DNA of 64,000 nt from Spisula solida (Eukaryota; Mollusca; Bivalvia; Venerida; Mactridae), in NCBI GenBank assembly GCA_947247005.1, contig OX365952.1:44744722-44808721 (forward strand). The letters run 5' to 3'. Position numbers and translations under genes: made by a program. How positions within the stretch are numbered: position 1 is the first letter of the stretch; each line of letters starts with the position of its first letter. Positions 48,690-59,849 of the stretch are shown here, piece after piece. The notes under the pieces are model-generated. The model did no database searches, had not been told where the DNA came from, and saw only the letters and a program-made list of their open reading frames with translations.

Positions 48690-49720
48690 GGTTTTTTTTC
48701 CTCTTAGATTTGCGATATCGTCGGGTGGGCGGGCGTACAGGCGGGCAGATGTCAACAATTGGTTTCCGTTGGATAACTTCAGTTAGGAATGATATATCAT
48801 AATGAAACCTGCTGTGTACGTAGCTTGTGTGAAGACCCCGCTTGTGATTGAAAGTGGGGCTGGTGGAGTCAAGGTCAAGGTCACCGTTACTAAAATAGAA
48901 AAAACGGTTTCCGCTCAATAACTTAAGTTAGGAATGAGATATCATCATGAAACTTGTTGTGTACGTAGCTTGTGTGAAGACCCCGCTTGGAGTTAAAAGT
49001 GGGGCTGTTGGGGTCAAGGTCACCGTGACTAAAAATAGAAAAACGGTTTCCGCTCAATAACTTAGGTTAGGAATGAGATATCATAATGAAACTTGCTGTG
49101 TACGTAGCTTGTGTGAAGACCCCGCTTGTGATTGAAAGTGGGGCTGGTGGGGTCAAGATCAAGGTCACCGTTACTAAGAATAGAAAAACGGTTTCTGCTC
49201 AATAACTTAAGTTAGGAATGAGATATCATAATGAAACTTGCTGTGTACGTAGCTTGTGTGAAGACCCCGCTTGGTGTTAAAAGTGGGGCTGTTGGGGTCA
49301 AGGTCACCGGGACTAAAAATTGAAAAACGGTTTCCGCTCAATAACTTAGGTTAGGAATGAGATATCATAATGAAACTTGCTGTGCAGGAAGCATGTGTGT
49401 AGACCCCGCTTAGGATTGAAAGTGGGGCTTGTGTGGTCAAGGTCATCGTTACTAAAAGTAGAAAAACGGTTTCCGCTCAATATTTTAAGTAGGGATGAGA
49501 TATCATAATGATACTTGCTGTGTAGGTAGCTTGGGTAAAGAGCCCCGCTTTGGATTGAAAGTGTGGCTGATGGGGTCAAGGTCACCATTACTACAGTTAT
49601 TTTCTGCTCAATAACTTAGGTTAGGAATGAGATATCTTAATGAAACTTGCTGTATAGTTAGCTTTTGTGAAGATGCAGCTTGGGATTGAAAGTGGGGCCA
49701 GTCAGTGGGGTCAGCCATTT
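48690..49720 (+). repeat. Seven-unit ~140-bp tandem cassette with alternating A/B subtypes
   Basis: A GC-rich head (GGGTGGGCGGGCGTACAGGC near 48723) is followed by units starting at about 48761, 48906, 49045, 49190, 49328, 49468 and 49604. Each contains GGTTTCCGCTCAATAACTTA, GGAATGAGATATCATAATGA, AACTTGCTGTGTACGTAGCT, TGTGAAGACCCCGCTTG and TGGGGTCAAGGTCACCG. Spacings alternate near 145 and 139 because odd units carry an extra TCAAGG(A/T)CAAGG-type hexamer and a TGATTGAAAG form, while even units have GTTAAAAG. Unit 7 grades into a related phrase (cagtaactacttggttgaat) near 49870. ORFs across it arise from the repeat. Confidence 0.93.
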
Positions 49721-49924
49721 CCCAGTACCTACCTGTTAGAATTTCATGAAACTTTAAACAAACATCAACAAATAAACTGCGATGATGTCCGTCAAGATTT
49801 TGTTGATTGGTCAATTCACTCTAGTGTTATTGCCCCTGATTTAATGAATATGGCCTTCCGCAGCCATTTATCAGTAACTACTTGGTTGAATATCATGAAA
49901 CTTGAAATAAATATGAACAAACAT

Positions 49925-49985
49925 AAGCACTCACTCACTCTCCACTCCACTCCACTCCACTCCACTCAAAACCCACCCACCCAAA
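49925..49985 (+). repeat. CACTC/CCACT microsatellite
   Basis: CACTCACTCACTC followed by (CCACT)n and (ACCC)n, immediately after the tandem cassette. Confidence 0.9.
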
Positions 49986-49989
49986 TAAA

Positions 49990-52372
49990 ATTAAAAGTAA
50001 ATGAATAACATTCTTGTTAGCAAAATGCGCCATGAGGCAGTTACTTTGAAACAGTGTTTATGTAACAAACTTTGGTTATATTATTATTATATTATACTTT
50101 CTTATTACATTTCGCCATCCTATGTGAGCATAAATTAACAATTAAATACAGAATTTGTTGGCGGTATTGGCACTGGGTTCATAAAACCTGATTTCAATCA
50201 AGATTTTAGCAACTACGGTATATACACTTTATCCTAAAACGAGCTGAGTTTATGATCTAATTGATCTTCGTGCAAAGCGTGCGTTTTATAAAGGAAGTTT
50301 GTGAGCGTCAATAACTCTTTTTTATAGGTATAAGTTAATCACTGAAGATTGTTTTCTTGCAAAAACGCGTGTGAAATAAATTATTGTATTACGTATCGTC
50401 TGTTTTATAAAAACTTATGTTTGATTGGTTTCCGCGGTAAAGCACATATCTGCCATATGGTGGGATCTAGATTCTGGCCTCCGTCACGTGTGTGCACGGC
50501 GTAATTAAAACCGCATGGTGCCGACAATTAGCTTTCCAAGAGTTGGATGGAATTAACCAATAAACGTACTGGCAGTAGAGTGGTGTGCTTTCTCCCAGTG
50601 CTCGTGGTTTGGTATTTGTTGTAGTAATGAATAATTAGTAATCCGTCTTAACGTGCCTGATTCATAAATTGTAGGACCGCGAGTTGAGAATATAGGTATC
50701 ATGACAGAAGAACAGAAGACAAAAACTATGACAATGCTGCAATACAATAGGCAATTGCCAGCGCTGAGTGATTTGTCGATATAAAACTTACTTTGCTGAA
50801 AGTCGTTTTACAGTAAACGCTTAGGTTTTGGATACGAGGGTTGAGAGCTGGAGAATTATTGTGTTGTATTATATATTTTATATCATATTCGACCATGTGA
50901 CTGTACGATATTCAGCATCGATTGCTATCTACTGGTGTATAAATGCTATATAAGTTATGCAGATGAAAACACATGTCTGAGGATTTCATTTTGTATGGTT
51001 TAATTTTGGTTTCTAAAGACAGTAGGATTTTGAGTGACGCGGCGATACAAGCTTTTTGAGAAGCAGGATTAATCAGGTTCGTGATTTCGATTATTATTGG
51101 GTAAATTGTGAAATATTTTGGGATACTGGAAATGGAGCATTTTTTTAAATTATGAAACCTTGTACGTTGCATTGCTCCTAACGTATAGAATTACACACTT
51201 GTCAGCGACTTTACTTACACACGTATTAGCTATTAATATCAAATATGTATGAAATAATGTTTATTTATAAAGCATTATTAGTTTTTTTCCTAGAAAGCAT
51301 CTTCTAGATGTCTACGACAGATGTCTTGTAGATGTCGTTAAAATATCTAGACGTTGAACAGATTCTCGAGGCTTGTTTTATTACTGTGGCTATTATTACG
51401 TGCTATATTTTATTTTTCATTTATTTCTATTTTATTGATTGTCAAGCACAACCATCTGACTTTGCAATAGCACTTTATAACTACAATCGTGAATAAGCAC
51501 ATACACGATAGGGCAAAATTGTCAATAGTTTCGTGTTTATAGTTGGTAGATGAATTTTAATAATAATAATAATGATTAAATCTTTATTTTCTGAAGGAAA
51601 CATGTTAAGACATGTGTATGATAGAACAATACGTAAAATTATCCTTTTTACAACAAGGCATTCAATAATTAAAAGGTACATACATGAATATCAACAACAC
51701 AAAATGAGAAACATCGGTTTTAATGTGAACAGATGCATAAATGTTTACGATTAAAATTGAAATATCACCAGACAGACACCCATCTGTAATAATGATTAAA
51801 TTCATGATATTAATGATGACACTCATTCTTCATTCGGAGATGATTTTGATAAGTAATGTCGCATGTATTATTCCAGTTGTTATTGCAGATTTTAACATCA
51901 TTGTATTAGAAAATATATTAATCAGACTGTTAACACGTTTTGTACCAGATATGATTTTAGCCTCATGTATATTTTAATGGAAATCAAGTTTTATTACAAA
52001 ACTTCAAGTTTCATTGCCTTATCGATCAGATAATTAATGCGGCATATAGCTGTTTGCGTGTGAGGTGCAAACGTTCGTTATGTAAAATGTGGTTTTCATC
52101 GGTTTGCAATAACGACGAGACAATAAAACACAAATATAGTATTTAATGTATCATTTTGGTGATAAATTAATGGCGGATGACTGAATAAAGTAGTAAAACA
52201 AATGAAACAAATTATCACGTTTTATGTTGATTGTTAATCACATGTGTGTTGCGGTTGTTCTAGTTAGTTCATTAACCAGGCACGTTTTGTTATTGTTTGG
52301 CATGTACAGTTTATATGTCAGAATTCGCCAAATTTCTAGCTCCTGTTAGAACATTAAAAATACATTAACAAA
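49990..52372. other. No recognisable gene
   Basis: AT-rich. Includes AGATGTC repeats (51307-51340) and a (TAA)n run near 51560. ORFs up to 86 codons show no recognised domain. Confidence 0.45.
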
Positions 52373-52425
52373 TCGGACAGGGAAAGCAGCACTCTACAGG
52401 AACAACAGCATGGACTATTCAAACA
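52373..52425 (+). repeat. Repeat R1 head
   Basis: aTCGGACAGGGAAAGCAGCA then CTCtACAGGAACAACAGCATG. Head only. Confidence 0.65.
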
Positions 52426-53170
52426 GGAATTCACAAACAATCTAGAAAAAAGATAACCACGGTATGTGAATTGCATTTTTATACAAGTCACACTGTATGT
52501 ACAAGCGGACTACTCCGATACTGCCAATGTGGAGTAAAATAAGTTCAGCTCTCTGGATAATGTAATATGTTTGGTTAGTACATCTACATGGTCATTCACG
52601 TCTGCATTTGATTGCGAGAGAAAAATGACCGTTGCTTACGATTTAAGTGATTGTTGGTACTAGTAGGTAAGCTTGACACTCTAATATTGTCGTGCTTACT
52701 AGTAACTGAGCTGCTCTGGAACACTAACCTAAAACCTTGTGAAGAGGTACATGATGTAATTTGCATTATATCCTGTTTGTGCAATTCAGAGCGATTTATT
52801 CACGGTTCTCCTTTATTGCATTATTCGAAACTATATATAGCAATGGATAGTAAAATTCATGCAAATATGTGGGAATTAAATACGTATCCAATCGAAACAA
52901 TTAATTATCTCTGTGGTTTAATTATTAGTATTATTATGATTTAAAAGAGTGCAACTAGACAGTTGTTGACAATTGGTGACGCAATAGTATGTACAAGATG
53001 ACACCGCCTGAAAAACCAAATCACTGTACGATTTATTGGGATAATATACAATTCGACTTGTATGGCTTATCGTAATGAAACAACCAGTGATTTCCTATCA
53101 CTGTACCACTTATTGCAAGCCTATACAATTCAACGTGCACTCCTTATTGCGATAACCGGAAGTTGACTCG
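52426..53170. other. No recognisable feature
   Basis: The 97-codon frame at 52651-52944 has no known domain and no splice context. Confidence 0.4.
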
Positions 53171-53180
53171 TTTGTACACT

Positions 53181-53253
53181 GTGGATGTGGGATTCGAACC
53201 CTTATCGCCTAGCAATGCGAAGTATGAAAACATTCGGCTATGACAAGGTTGCA
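53181..53253 (-). repeat. tRNA-like sequence
   Basis: The minus strand reads GCAACCTTGTCATAGCCGAA … GCGATAAGGGTTCGAATCCC with an intact box B (GGGTTCGAATCCC), but box A and the stems are degenerate. Likely a SINE or tRNA pseudogene. Confidence 0.45.
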
Positions 53254-54360
53254 TCAATATCTAGTATTATACGAGTATAACTAACATCACACTACAGTGA
53301 TAGGTTAATGTAAGGATTATAACACTGACTACACATGTACGGGGCGATATATTAGGATGTTGCTGCATCCAGAAAATGTGTACTCGTATCAAGTTTGAAA
53401 TGAGTAAAATGTTATTTCGATGAAATGAATATGGTTTAACGCATCTCGCTTTTCCAAATTCCAACAAGTAAGCAAAATTTCGGGTAGGCCTACTTGAAAT
53501 GTGAAGATCGATCTGATACCAATTTCGAGACAATTAACCAGCATTCAGTGCCTGACCGAGAAGATTCAATCCCTGTTCGATGATAGATGATCGGCTATCA
53601 TATCGCGTAGTTCTGAACTGATATTATGATATTATGCCAAAGACTCGTCAAGCACATACCCTGGGTCTGCAGGGAGGTTTAGCAGATACACTGGGTCTAC
53701 ATGTGGGAAGGTTTAAAGTAAATTGCTACACGCCTTGTAACTGCGACACAATGGACATTGTATGCTTCTTTATAAAATGTAACGTTTGTCTGTAAGTGGC
53801 TTATTGTGTATTATATACATCTAGTCTACATTCTATGCAGTTTATTTCCTCGGGGGAAAGTATCAAATATCTATTGTAATGGGTTTTCAAGAAAGTTGGC
53901 TACTTCCTAACCACAGGTCATGATCATTGTGTAATACTATCTGTTCCCAGCTGTTATCTACGTGAAGTCTTTTCAATAATAAGAAATATCTCTCTTAGCT
54001 TCCAAGATGGCTTATTTTCATAAATGATTAAACCGTCTGTTGCACACAATACGAGTAGTTGTTCTATGATTATGATACGTCTTTATGATGCTAATATTGG
54101 CACCGTATCGATAGTCACAGAGTTTGATGTCGGTTGTCGATATCTTTTCCGGTTTCATTTTATATCAGTTTCTGAAATCGACCATATTGAGACGTTGGAT
54201 TAATTTGGCGTCAAGCATATATTGGGTTCCACAGTCACAGTGGCGAGAGAACATTATCCATTTGTATCACGTCTTAATTCCTGATAATCCAACACTATGA
54301 ATTGGTATAAATTTTGTATTGTCTCTTAATAGGAAAGAACATAATTATGATAAATAAATA
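53254..54360. other. No recognisable gene
   Basis: Contains a tRNA-like or SINE-like phrase (CAATCCCTGTTCGATGA near 53568, and ATGCCAAAGACTCG near 53634, reminiscent of the SINE body) and otherwise AT-rich sequence. Confidence 0.35.
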
Positions 54361-54412
54361 ACTCTGACTCTATACAATTTTCGAGCACATGCTCTTCATC
54401 AGGAATTTTTAA
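54361..54412 (-). ncRNA. Second hammerhead-like motif
   Basis: The minus strand reads CCTGATGAAGAGCATGTGCT then CGAAAATTGTATAGAG: CUGAUGA, a perfect GAGCA/UGCUC stem, then GAAA. As at 30561, an extra A precedes the stem. It is probably a retroelement end and no activity is claimed. Confidence 0.4.
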
Positions 54413-54419
54413 TTACTTC

Positions 54420-54970
54420 TGTAGGGTTAACGCATGTTTTTTCGGGCTATAACATCTGCAGAGTCCCGAGGGACGGTTGGTGCCCAAGCCCGCCAGGGCG
54501 AGGGCACCAACGCTCCCGGGGGACTCTGCAGATGTTATAAAGCGAAAAAAACATGCGTAAACGCTATTATAGCATACAAAATATCAATTAATGCGTTTGT
54601 ATTTCAAAATAATGATATTTTGGCGGGAGATTTTGTGACGACGTCGCGAAAACAAACGTAACGTCATACCAGTTATTGTTATGCACGTCGACTTCCGGTA
54701 TCGGCAAATACCAAGAAAACATGGATACTGTGGGTTTGTTTAAATGTATAATTTAAATATTATAGAAAACTAATTAGTCCTTATTAGTACTTAGAAATAA
54801 AATGGAAATAACTGTTCATATGAAGCTGTACAACCTTTATAGTCGCCGGTGCGGCCCTGAAATGAGCATACGTAAAACTGGACGTTAACAGCGCGTGCAT
54901 CTTTATGTTTACGCATGGCTTTCATCCCGTTAACGTATGTGCAAAATCACCGTTTTTATGCTATAATACG
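54420..54970. mobile_element. Hairpin-headed element, best copy
   Basis: A hairpin at 54429-54562 has arms of about 55 bp: CGCATGTTTTTTCG … AACATCTGCAGAGTCC … GGTTGGTGCC with the complement, around CAAGCCCGCCAGGGCGAG. It is followed by ACGTCGCG, AACGTAACGTCATACC and, near 54938, CGTTAACG, which may pair with GTTAACGCATG at 54426. A decayed relative is at 14770-15310. The 75-codon ORF covering the hairpin is an artefact. Confidence 0.65.
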
Positions 54971-55098
54971 TATTTTAAGTCACATCCATCGTGTTTATAA
55001 TGTTGTTATGACGTGACGTCATTTCCTGTATCATGACGTTCCAAATGAATTGGTGTTAATAAGTTCAGTTCTTACGGGGCGCTTTTGCATGTATAACC

Positions 55099-55253
55099 CA
55101 CAGGAACTTGCATGATTTAAAAAAAAAGAAAAAAAATTGGAACAAAATTCAGTAGATCTAGGCCTACCAATAATCTGTATTTTAATACAGGCTCTCAGTA
55201 TCGCATTTTATTTTCGATTTGTTTTCTTTTTTTAAATTATGCAAGTGCATGTG
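55099..55253. mobile_element. Short hAT-like MITE related to 8426-8808
   Basis: Left end CACAGGAACTTGCATgATTT, right end AAATTATGCAAGTGCATGTG. Left-end wording is that of the 383-bp element. Flanks TATAACC and TATACAC agree at 5 of 7 positions. Interior deleted. Confidence 0.65.
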
Positions 55254-56958
55254 TATACACGGATGGATAAATCGTCTAATTATAAACGTATATGTAACAT
55301 AACGATGGCACCTTTTCAAAATACGGAAGCAACAAAACCCTAGGTTTTCAGGAGCATCTTCTTTCTTAATTTCTTTGTTTATTTTAACGTTTAACTGCAA
55401 TTTAAACAGTGACTGTTTTACTATGTGTGGATGCTTGTACTTTGTGGAACGGTATTTTGCTTCAAATATTTAAGCAGCTTTGACCTTTCACGTGTAAGAC
55501 GTCAAATAACGCATCAAAAAGCGAAACATGTGCCATTCTACTACTGCAATATGCCATTACTACACTGCCTTCGGTGTTTTGCCACCAGAAACATGCGTTT
55601 ATGAGCTTATTTTCATGAAAATCGGAAGTGGTTATGTTGACCAAACTGAAGTTTAAAAAGCTTGTTTTCCGTAAGTGAAGAGTAGTTTTCAGACAGTTTT
55701 TTCTTATTTTCTTAAAATATTGATTTTGTTCTTAAAACCTTCTAACTCTAAACCAGCGATAATTATGTATGTTTGTGGCCAATACTAAGTTAGTATAATA
55801 ATATCTATACTCTTTCCTATCATATATACTCGAATTATATGTTCGAAGAAAGGGAACCGCACACCTTTGATGTTTCTATCCTAGACCCATGTATTGCTAT
55901 ACTGACTGACTGAACATTTAAATATCACCAAATATGTTAAATAATGAAAAACCGTAAATACGCCGAACTTGTCCAAGTAAAGTGTGGTAAGTGAAACAGG
56001 AAATACCGCATATCAACATGCAAGTGACAGACAGTTCTTACAAGGATTTATTATGATCATGCATCTTATACAAATAAAATAATACATAATTTTACATCAG
56101 ACAACAATGAACTCAGTATCATATTAGAGGTGTGTGAATTATATAAGTACACACACTTTACGTTATCAGTTATGAATTAAAAATCCTAAGTTGAAGGGAA
56201 CGGAAATATGTGAAGTGTACTTTGAATGTCGTCTATTTTCGTACAGTTTGTATACTATGTAATCATGTATTATATCAAACATAATAAAACCAATGTTTCA
56301 CATGTTTTCGATGAACTAAGGATGACGTGCTACTTAACACTTACTGTCATAGTTAAAAGTACCGTAGTTGTGTCTATATACATTAACACTTAGCATGCTA
56401 AGCTTGATGCTTAAGCTGTTGATCTAGGTATTCTGTTGTTTTAAGGTAAGATTAATTTAATTAATTAAGTGTCCGAGTTTGTAAATCGATTTGTTTAATG
56501 TATGCCTCTTGGTATGATATTAGAGAATATACTTTGGGCTGCTGAATAGTATTGTATTCAATTATCTGTTATACCGGTAGTATATATAAATATCACATTT
56601 ATTAAATTGAAACTTGAAGACTTTCTCTCTAAACAAGTTTCAATATAAATGTCTAGTTTCGGTTTATGTAAAAGAACATACGATTATATTTTATATACGG
56701 ACTACTCAAAATATGTGTACAATACTCCAGATAGTCTTGTTATCAATTATAGGTACATTTTTATATGTAATATCAATAATATTTGTTATATGTTTAACCT
56801 CTATATCATATGTTTTTAGAATTTTCAGTTCTGATTTGTGTTTGAGGCCAATAAGAGACCATACTAGTTTTTAAAATGTATGTAGCTATGCAACAGACAG
56901 TTACAGTTGTTTCTATTAAAACACACGTCTATATAAAACTGAAACTAAAATAAAAGTA
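55254..56958. other. No recognisable gene
   Basis: AT-rich DNA with hydrophobic short frames (for example 56614-56874). None has a recognised domain. Confidence 0.45.
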
Positions 56959-57110
56959 CAGGGGAGGTATTCAATATTGATCTTATTTAATTGGTGAACA
57001 AAGATAGCCAATCATATCGCCTGTTACTGATCAAGAGTTAAATATGGTGTGATCTGATTGTTTGTCCTTATCCTTAAGCCAAGTAAGATCAGCATTGAAT
57101 ACCACCCCTG
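56959..57110 (+). mobile_element. MITE family C, copy 1 (152 bp)
   Basis: Ends CAGGGGAGGTATTCAATATT and the inverse …AATACCACCCCTG. Inner phrase CCAATCATATCGCCTGTTAC is inverted in copy 2. Same length as copy 2. Confidence 0.88.
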
Positions 57111-57529
57111 ATCTTACGTCTACAAGGTGGTTCGGAGCATTGATGGAATCTGGAAAGGTTATTGCGTGCTTGTATTATACTGACTGACTATTCTAGTTGT
57201 TACATTGGTATAGTTTACCCCCTGACCTAGATCTATCACCCTGACTGTATACATTAACGAGTACAGGTTATATCAGTGTTGATATTACTACTGTATTATG
57301 ACCACTCTATCATAAATATTGTTCCAACTCATAGTGAGAAATCACACAAACTGTATCCCCTCTGGAGTGATACAGACACGGGTAGTACATTGGATCTGTA
57401 AAAAATATTTCAGAGGTAGATTTTATGACAGATGTACGAGTCTGTAGTACATTGGCGTTGTTAATATTAGATGTAGCAATATGTTTATACTTAATTAATA
57501 TATGCAACATAATATGAACAAATGCGCTG

Positions 57530-57655
57530 CCTATACCGGGGATTTCCTTTGATATAATTGGATAATCTGGCAGGGAAAAACTGAATGACCAAACAGTTGT
57601 TTGCTCCGATAAAGGGGATTACCCGTCCCTTCGTGACGGCGGAAATCCCCTATAA
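57530..57655. repeat. Hairpin with GGGGATT arms and CCCTTCGTGACGG centre
   Basis: GGGGATTACCCGTC pairs with GACGGCGGAAATCCCC (57616-57652), and a further GGGGATTTCC lies at 57538. The centre resembles the hairpin cores at 7660 and 63042. Confidence 0.55.
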
Positions 57656-58600
57656 TACTACGAACATCAAATACAGACAATTATTGTGGATGTGTGCAGT
57701 TTAGGAAGCGCCACGTATATTTAATTTGCGTCTTGTACTTGTGTATTACTACTACATACGTTGGTAATTAAGGCGAAAAACACTGCCTCGTTTATTACAT
57801 ATTAACACAAACGTTAAAATAAAACATCAAATGTAACACCCAGGACACCCTGGTGATGCAATCTAACTGACGAGGAACTATTAGAAATTTTCACAAATTG
57901 TTTAACCATGAGACATACACTCACTTGCTACAATCACTTAAGATCCATGCCTCGAATTTTTATACTGCACAGTCTATGCTGGAACTATACTATAATGCTT
58001 TCTACGATCATAATCAATTGTTACTGCAAATGGTTACCTCGAAGGTGACGCATTCGATGTTTAATGCCACCAACTTCCTATTTCCGTGGTGAATTTATCC
58101 GCCATGTAAGTTTAGTAAATTGACATTTCTCTAAATATATGTAAGTTATAATCTTTAACTGGTACCAGAAAAAACTTACAACTACATTTGTATTTTCTAT
58201 ACATGTGAAAGGTTTCTTTGCGATTGCAGAATGCAGAGGTTCGATAAGTAGTCACTAAAACTGTACACTTTCTTTTTGTACACCCTATATGTAATGAGAA
58301 GATTAGGACAACCCACGAACACTGGTTGTAGGTTCTTTGCTCGCCGTGTATAACCGAGCTACTTTGCATTGTACGAAGCCCTTAAACTTACAATTCAACC
58401 CGATAATAATCACTGTACTTTTATTGGGCCACATTGTCACATTAAAGTAGGACTTTATAGCATTGCCAATGTGGCTGCGTGTGCTTGTGGTCATTGTGCC
58501 GCTTTGTACGTTTAGGGTAACGTTGTTTCTGATGAGTGCTGTATTTCTTGTCCGATTTACGATTATCCTTTTGATGTTGTGAGAGAATAACTGAAGTAAC
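57656..58600. other. No recognisable gene
   Basis: Includes minus-strand frames of 85 and 116 codons (58112-58369, 58303-58653). The latter runs into MITE C, and neither has a recognised domain. Confidence 0.4.
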
Positions 58601-58752
58601 CAGGGGTGGTATTCAATATTGATCTTACTTGACTTAAGGATAAGGACAACCAATTAGATCACACCATATTAAACTCTTGTTCAGTAACAGGCGATATGAT
58701 TGGCTAACCTTATTCTTAAATTAAATAAGATCAATATTGAATACCAGCCCTG
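58601..58752 (-). mobile_element. MITE family C, copy 2 (152 bp)
   Basis: Ends CAGGGGTGGTATTCAATATT and the inverse …AATACCAGCCCTG. Interior is the reverse complement of copy 1. Lies 1.5 kb away in opposite orientation. Target duplication unclear. Confidence 0.88.
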
Positions 58753-58827
58753 AAGATGAAAACGTGATTACGATAACTAAATGTGTATTGATAGGTTCTT
58801 TATAGATGTAAATAACGGAAATAAGTT

Positions 58828-59048
58828 AGCCTAGGCCCCACTGAGGAAATCCTCATCGGCGATGTTCTCCCGATTTCTTCCGATACCACTCGATTCATCA
58901 AAATTCCTTCCGATATCATACACTGTCTCATGACTTCCCAGAAGCTTCCCCTAGACCACGAGTAACCTGTTTCCAATGTCCTAATAGCTCATTAATTTAA
59001 ATTGGGAGTACATCGAATAGGCAAAAAAAGCTCAGTGGGACCTAAGCT
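58828..59048 (-). mobile_element. MITE family B, 221 bp
   Basis: Begins AGCCTAGGCCCCACTGAGGA and ends AGTGGGACCTAAGCT. Same orientation as 38571. TTA follows the right end. The left flank is GTT, so one flank has probably changed. Confidence 0.87.
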
Positions 59049-59052
59049 TTAA

Positions 59053-59845
59053 TAATCTCAGCACGGGAATATAACGGGTATATAATCGTATCAACTTCAA
59101 ACCTCCATAAATAACACGAACTTACATGTATATACCTCTGTACTCATTTTCTGCTGTATGTTTTGGCCATTGACCTTACCTGGTTGGTTGGAATGTATGA
59201 TGCCATTCATGAGGCCATGAATCATCCAGTACATTGGCATACAATACAAGAACATTGGCAGCACCAAACAATACTGATTTACCATTCAGTGAAAACATGG
59301 AATGTATAGTTGTGTACGTTTTAAAACAATTAATAATTCACAAGTCCAACTACTGACAATCTATGACTCTTTAGTCTGTTCCACTGCTGTGATTAGCAAC
59401 TATGCAATATCAATGCGTAGGCCAATCTATACTATGACTAGATGTTCTCATATCGAATCTGGCTCTGTATGTTTTAAAACCGCTAATCGTATGCATCGTC
59501 TAGTCGCCAATACAGTACTTACTGGCTGTCTCAGACATTTTCCACAGAATTTAAACACTATCATTACTACATACTGCTTGCATAATACAAAATCTATACA
59601 ATTTACCAGTCCGACAAATAAATTACATCAAACTGTATACAGTTTATACGAGTATGTTAAGTGCTTCTACTTATATTACTATAAGTACATCAGGGCTGGT
59701 ATTCACAAAGCATCTTAGCAGGAAACTTAGACATTTCTTAAAATCTTAAAATTTTCTAAATTGAATCAGCTAGGCAAGAAAAATCAAGATGATTAATATT
59801 TTACATAGTTCGAAGCATCATGTAACCATGTTCGTGAAGTTGGCA
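59053..59845. other. No supported gene; contains a 138-codon ORF
   Basis: The frame 59302-59718 (+) is the longest single frame in this part. It is Tyr-, Thr- and Cys-rich with no recognised domain, and its end runs into cagggcTGGTATTCA (59694), resembling the end of a family C-type element. Judged likely chance. Confidence 0.35.
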
Positions 59846-59849
59846 GGCT

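Larger units (their letters stand above)
39745..48690 (+). repeat. Segmental duplication, copy B
   Basis: Direct repeat of copy A at an offset near 10,050 in the best-aligned part. Copy-specific segments are 42655-43147 (about 490 bp, no recognised element), 44270-45570 (containing the 158-bp-unit cassette), and 46090-47720 (with a 25-bp tandem repeat and R1 minus copy). It ends where the 140-bp tandem cassette begins, so that cassette may mark the breakpoint. Confidence 0.93.

Noticed and set aside
48367..48786. 139-codon plus-strand ORF
   Set aside because: Spans duplicated non-coding DNA and runs into the GC-rich head of the tandem cassette. The paralogous frame in copy A is interrupted by a stop and the MITE.
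52068..52080. AAACGTTCGTTAT, one mismatch from the 13-mer of the 3.15-kb element
   Set aside because: Single isolated occurrence outside the element; compatible with chance.
58303..58653. 116-codon minus-strand ORF
   Set aside because: Its start lies inside MITE family C and the protein has no recognised domain.
59302..59718. 138-codon plus-strand ORF, one of the longest in the window
   Set aside because: No recognised domain, unusual Tyr/Thr/Cys-rich composition, no splice sites or neighbours, and its end runs into a MITE-like sequence.
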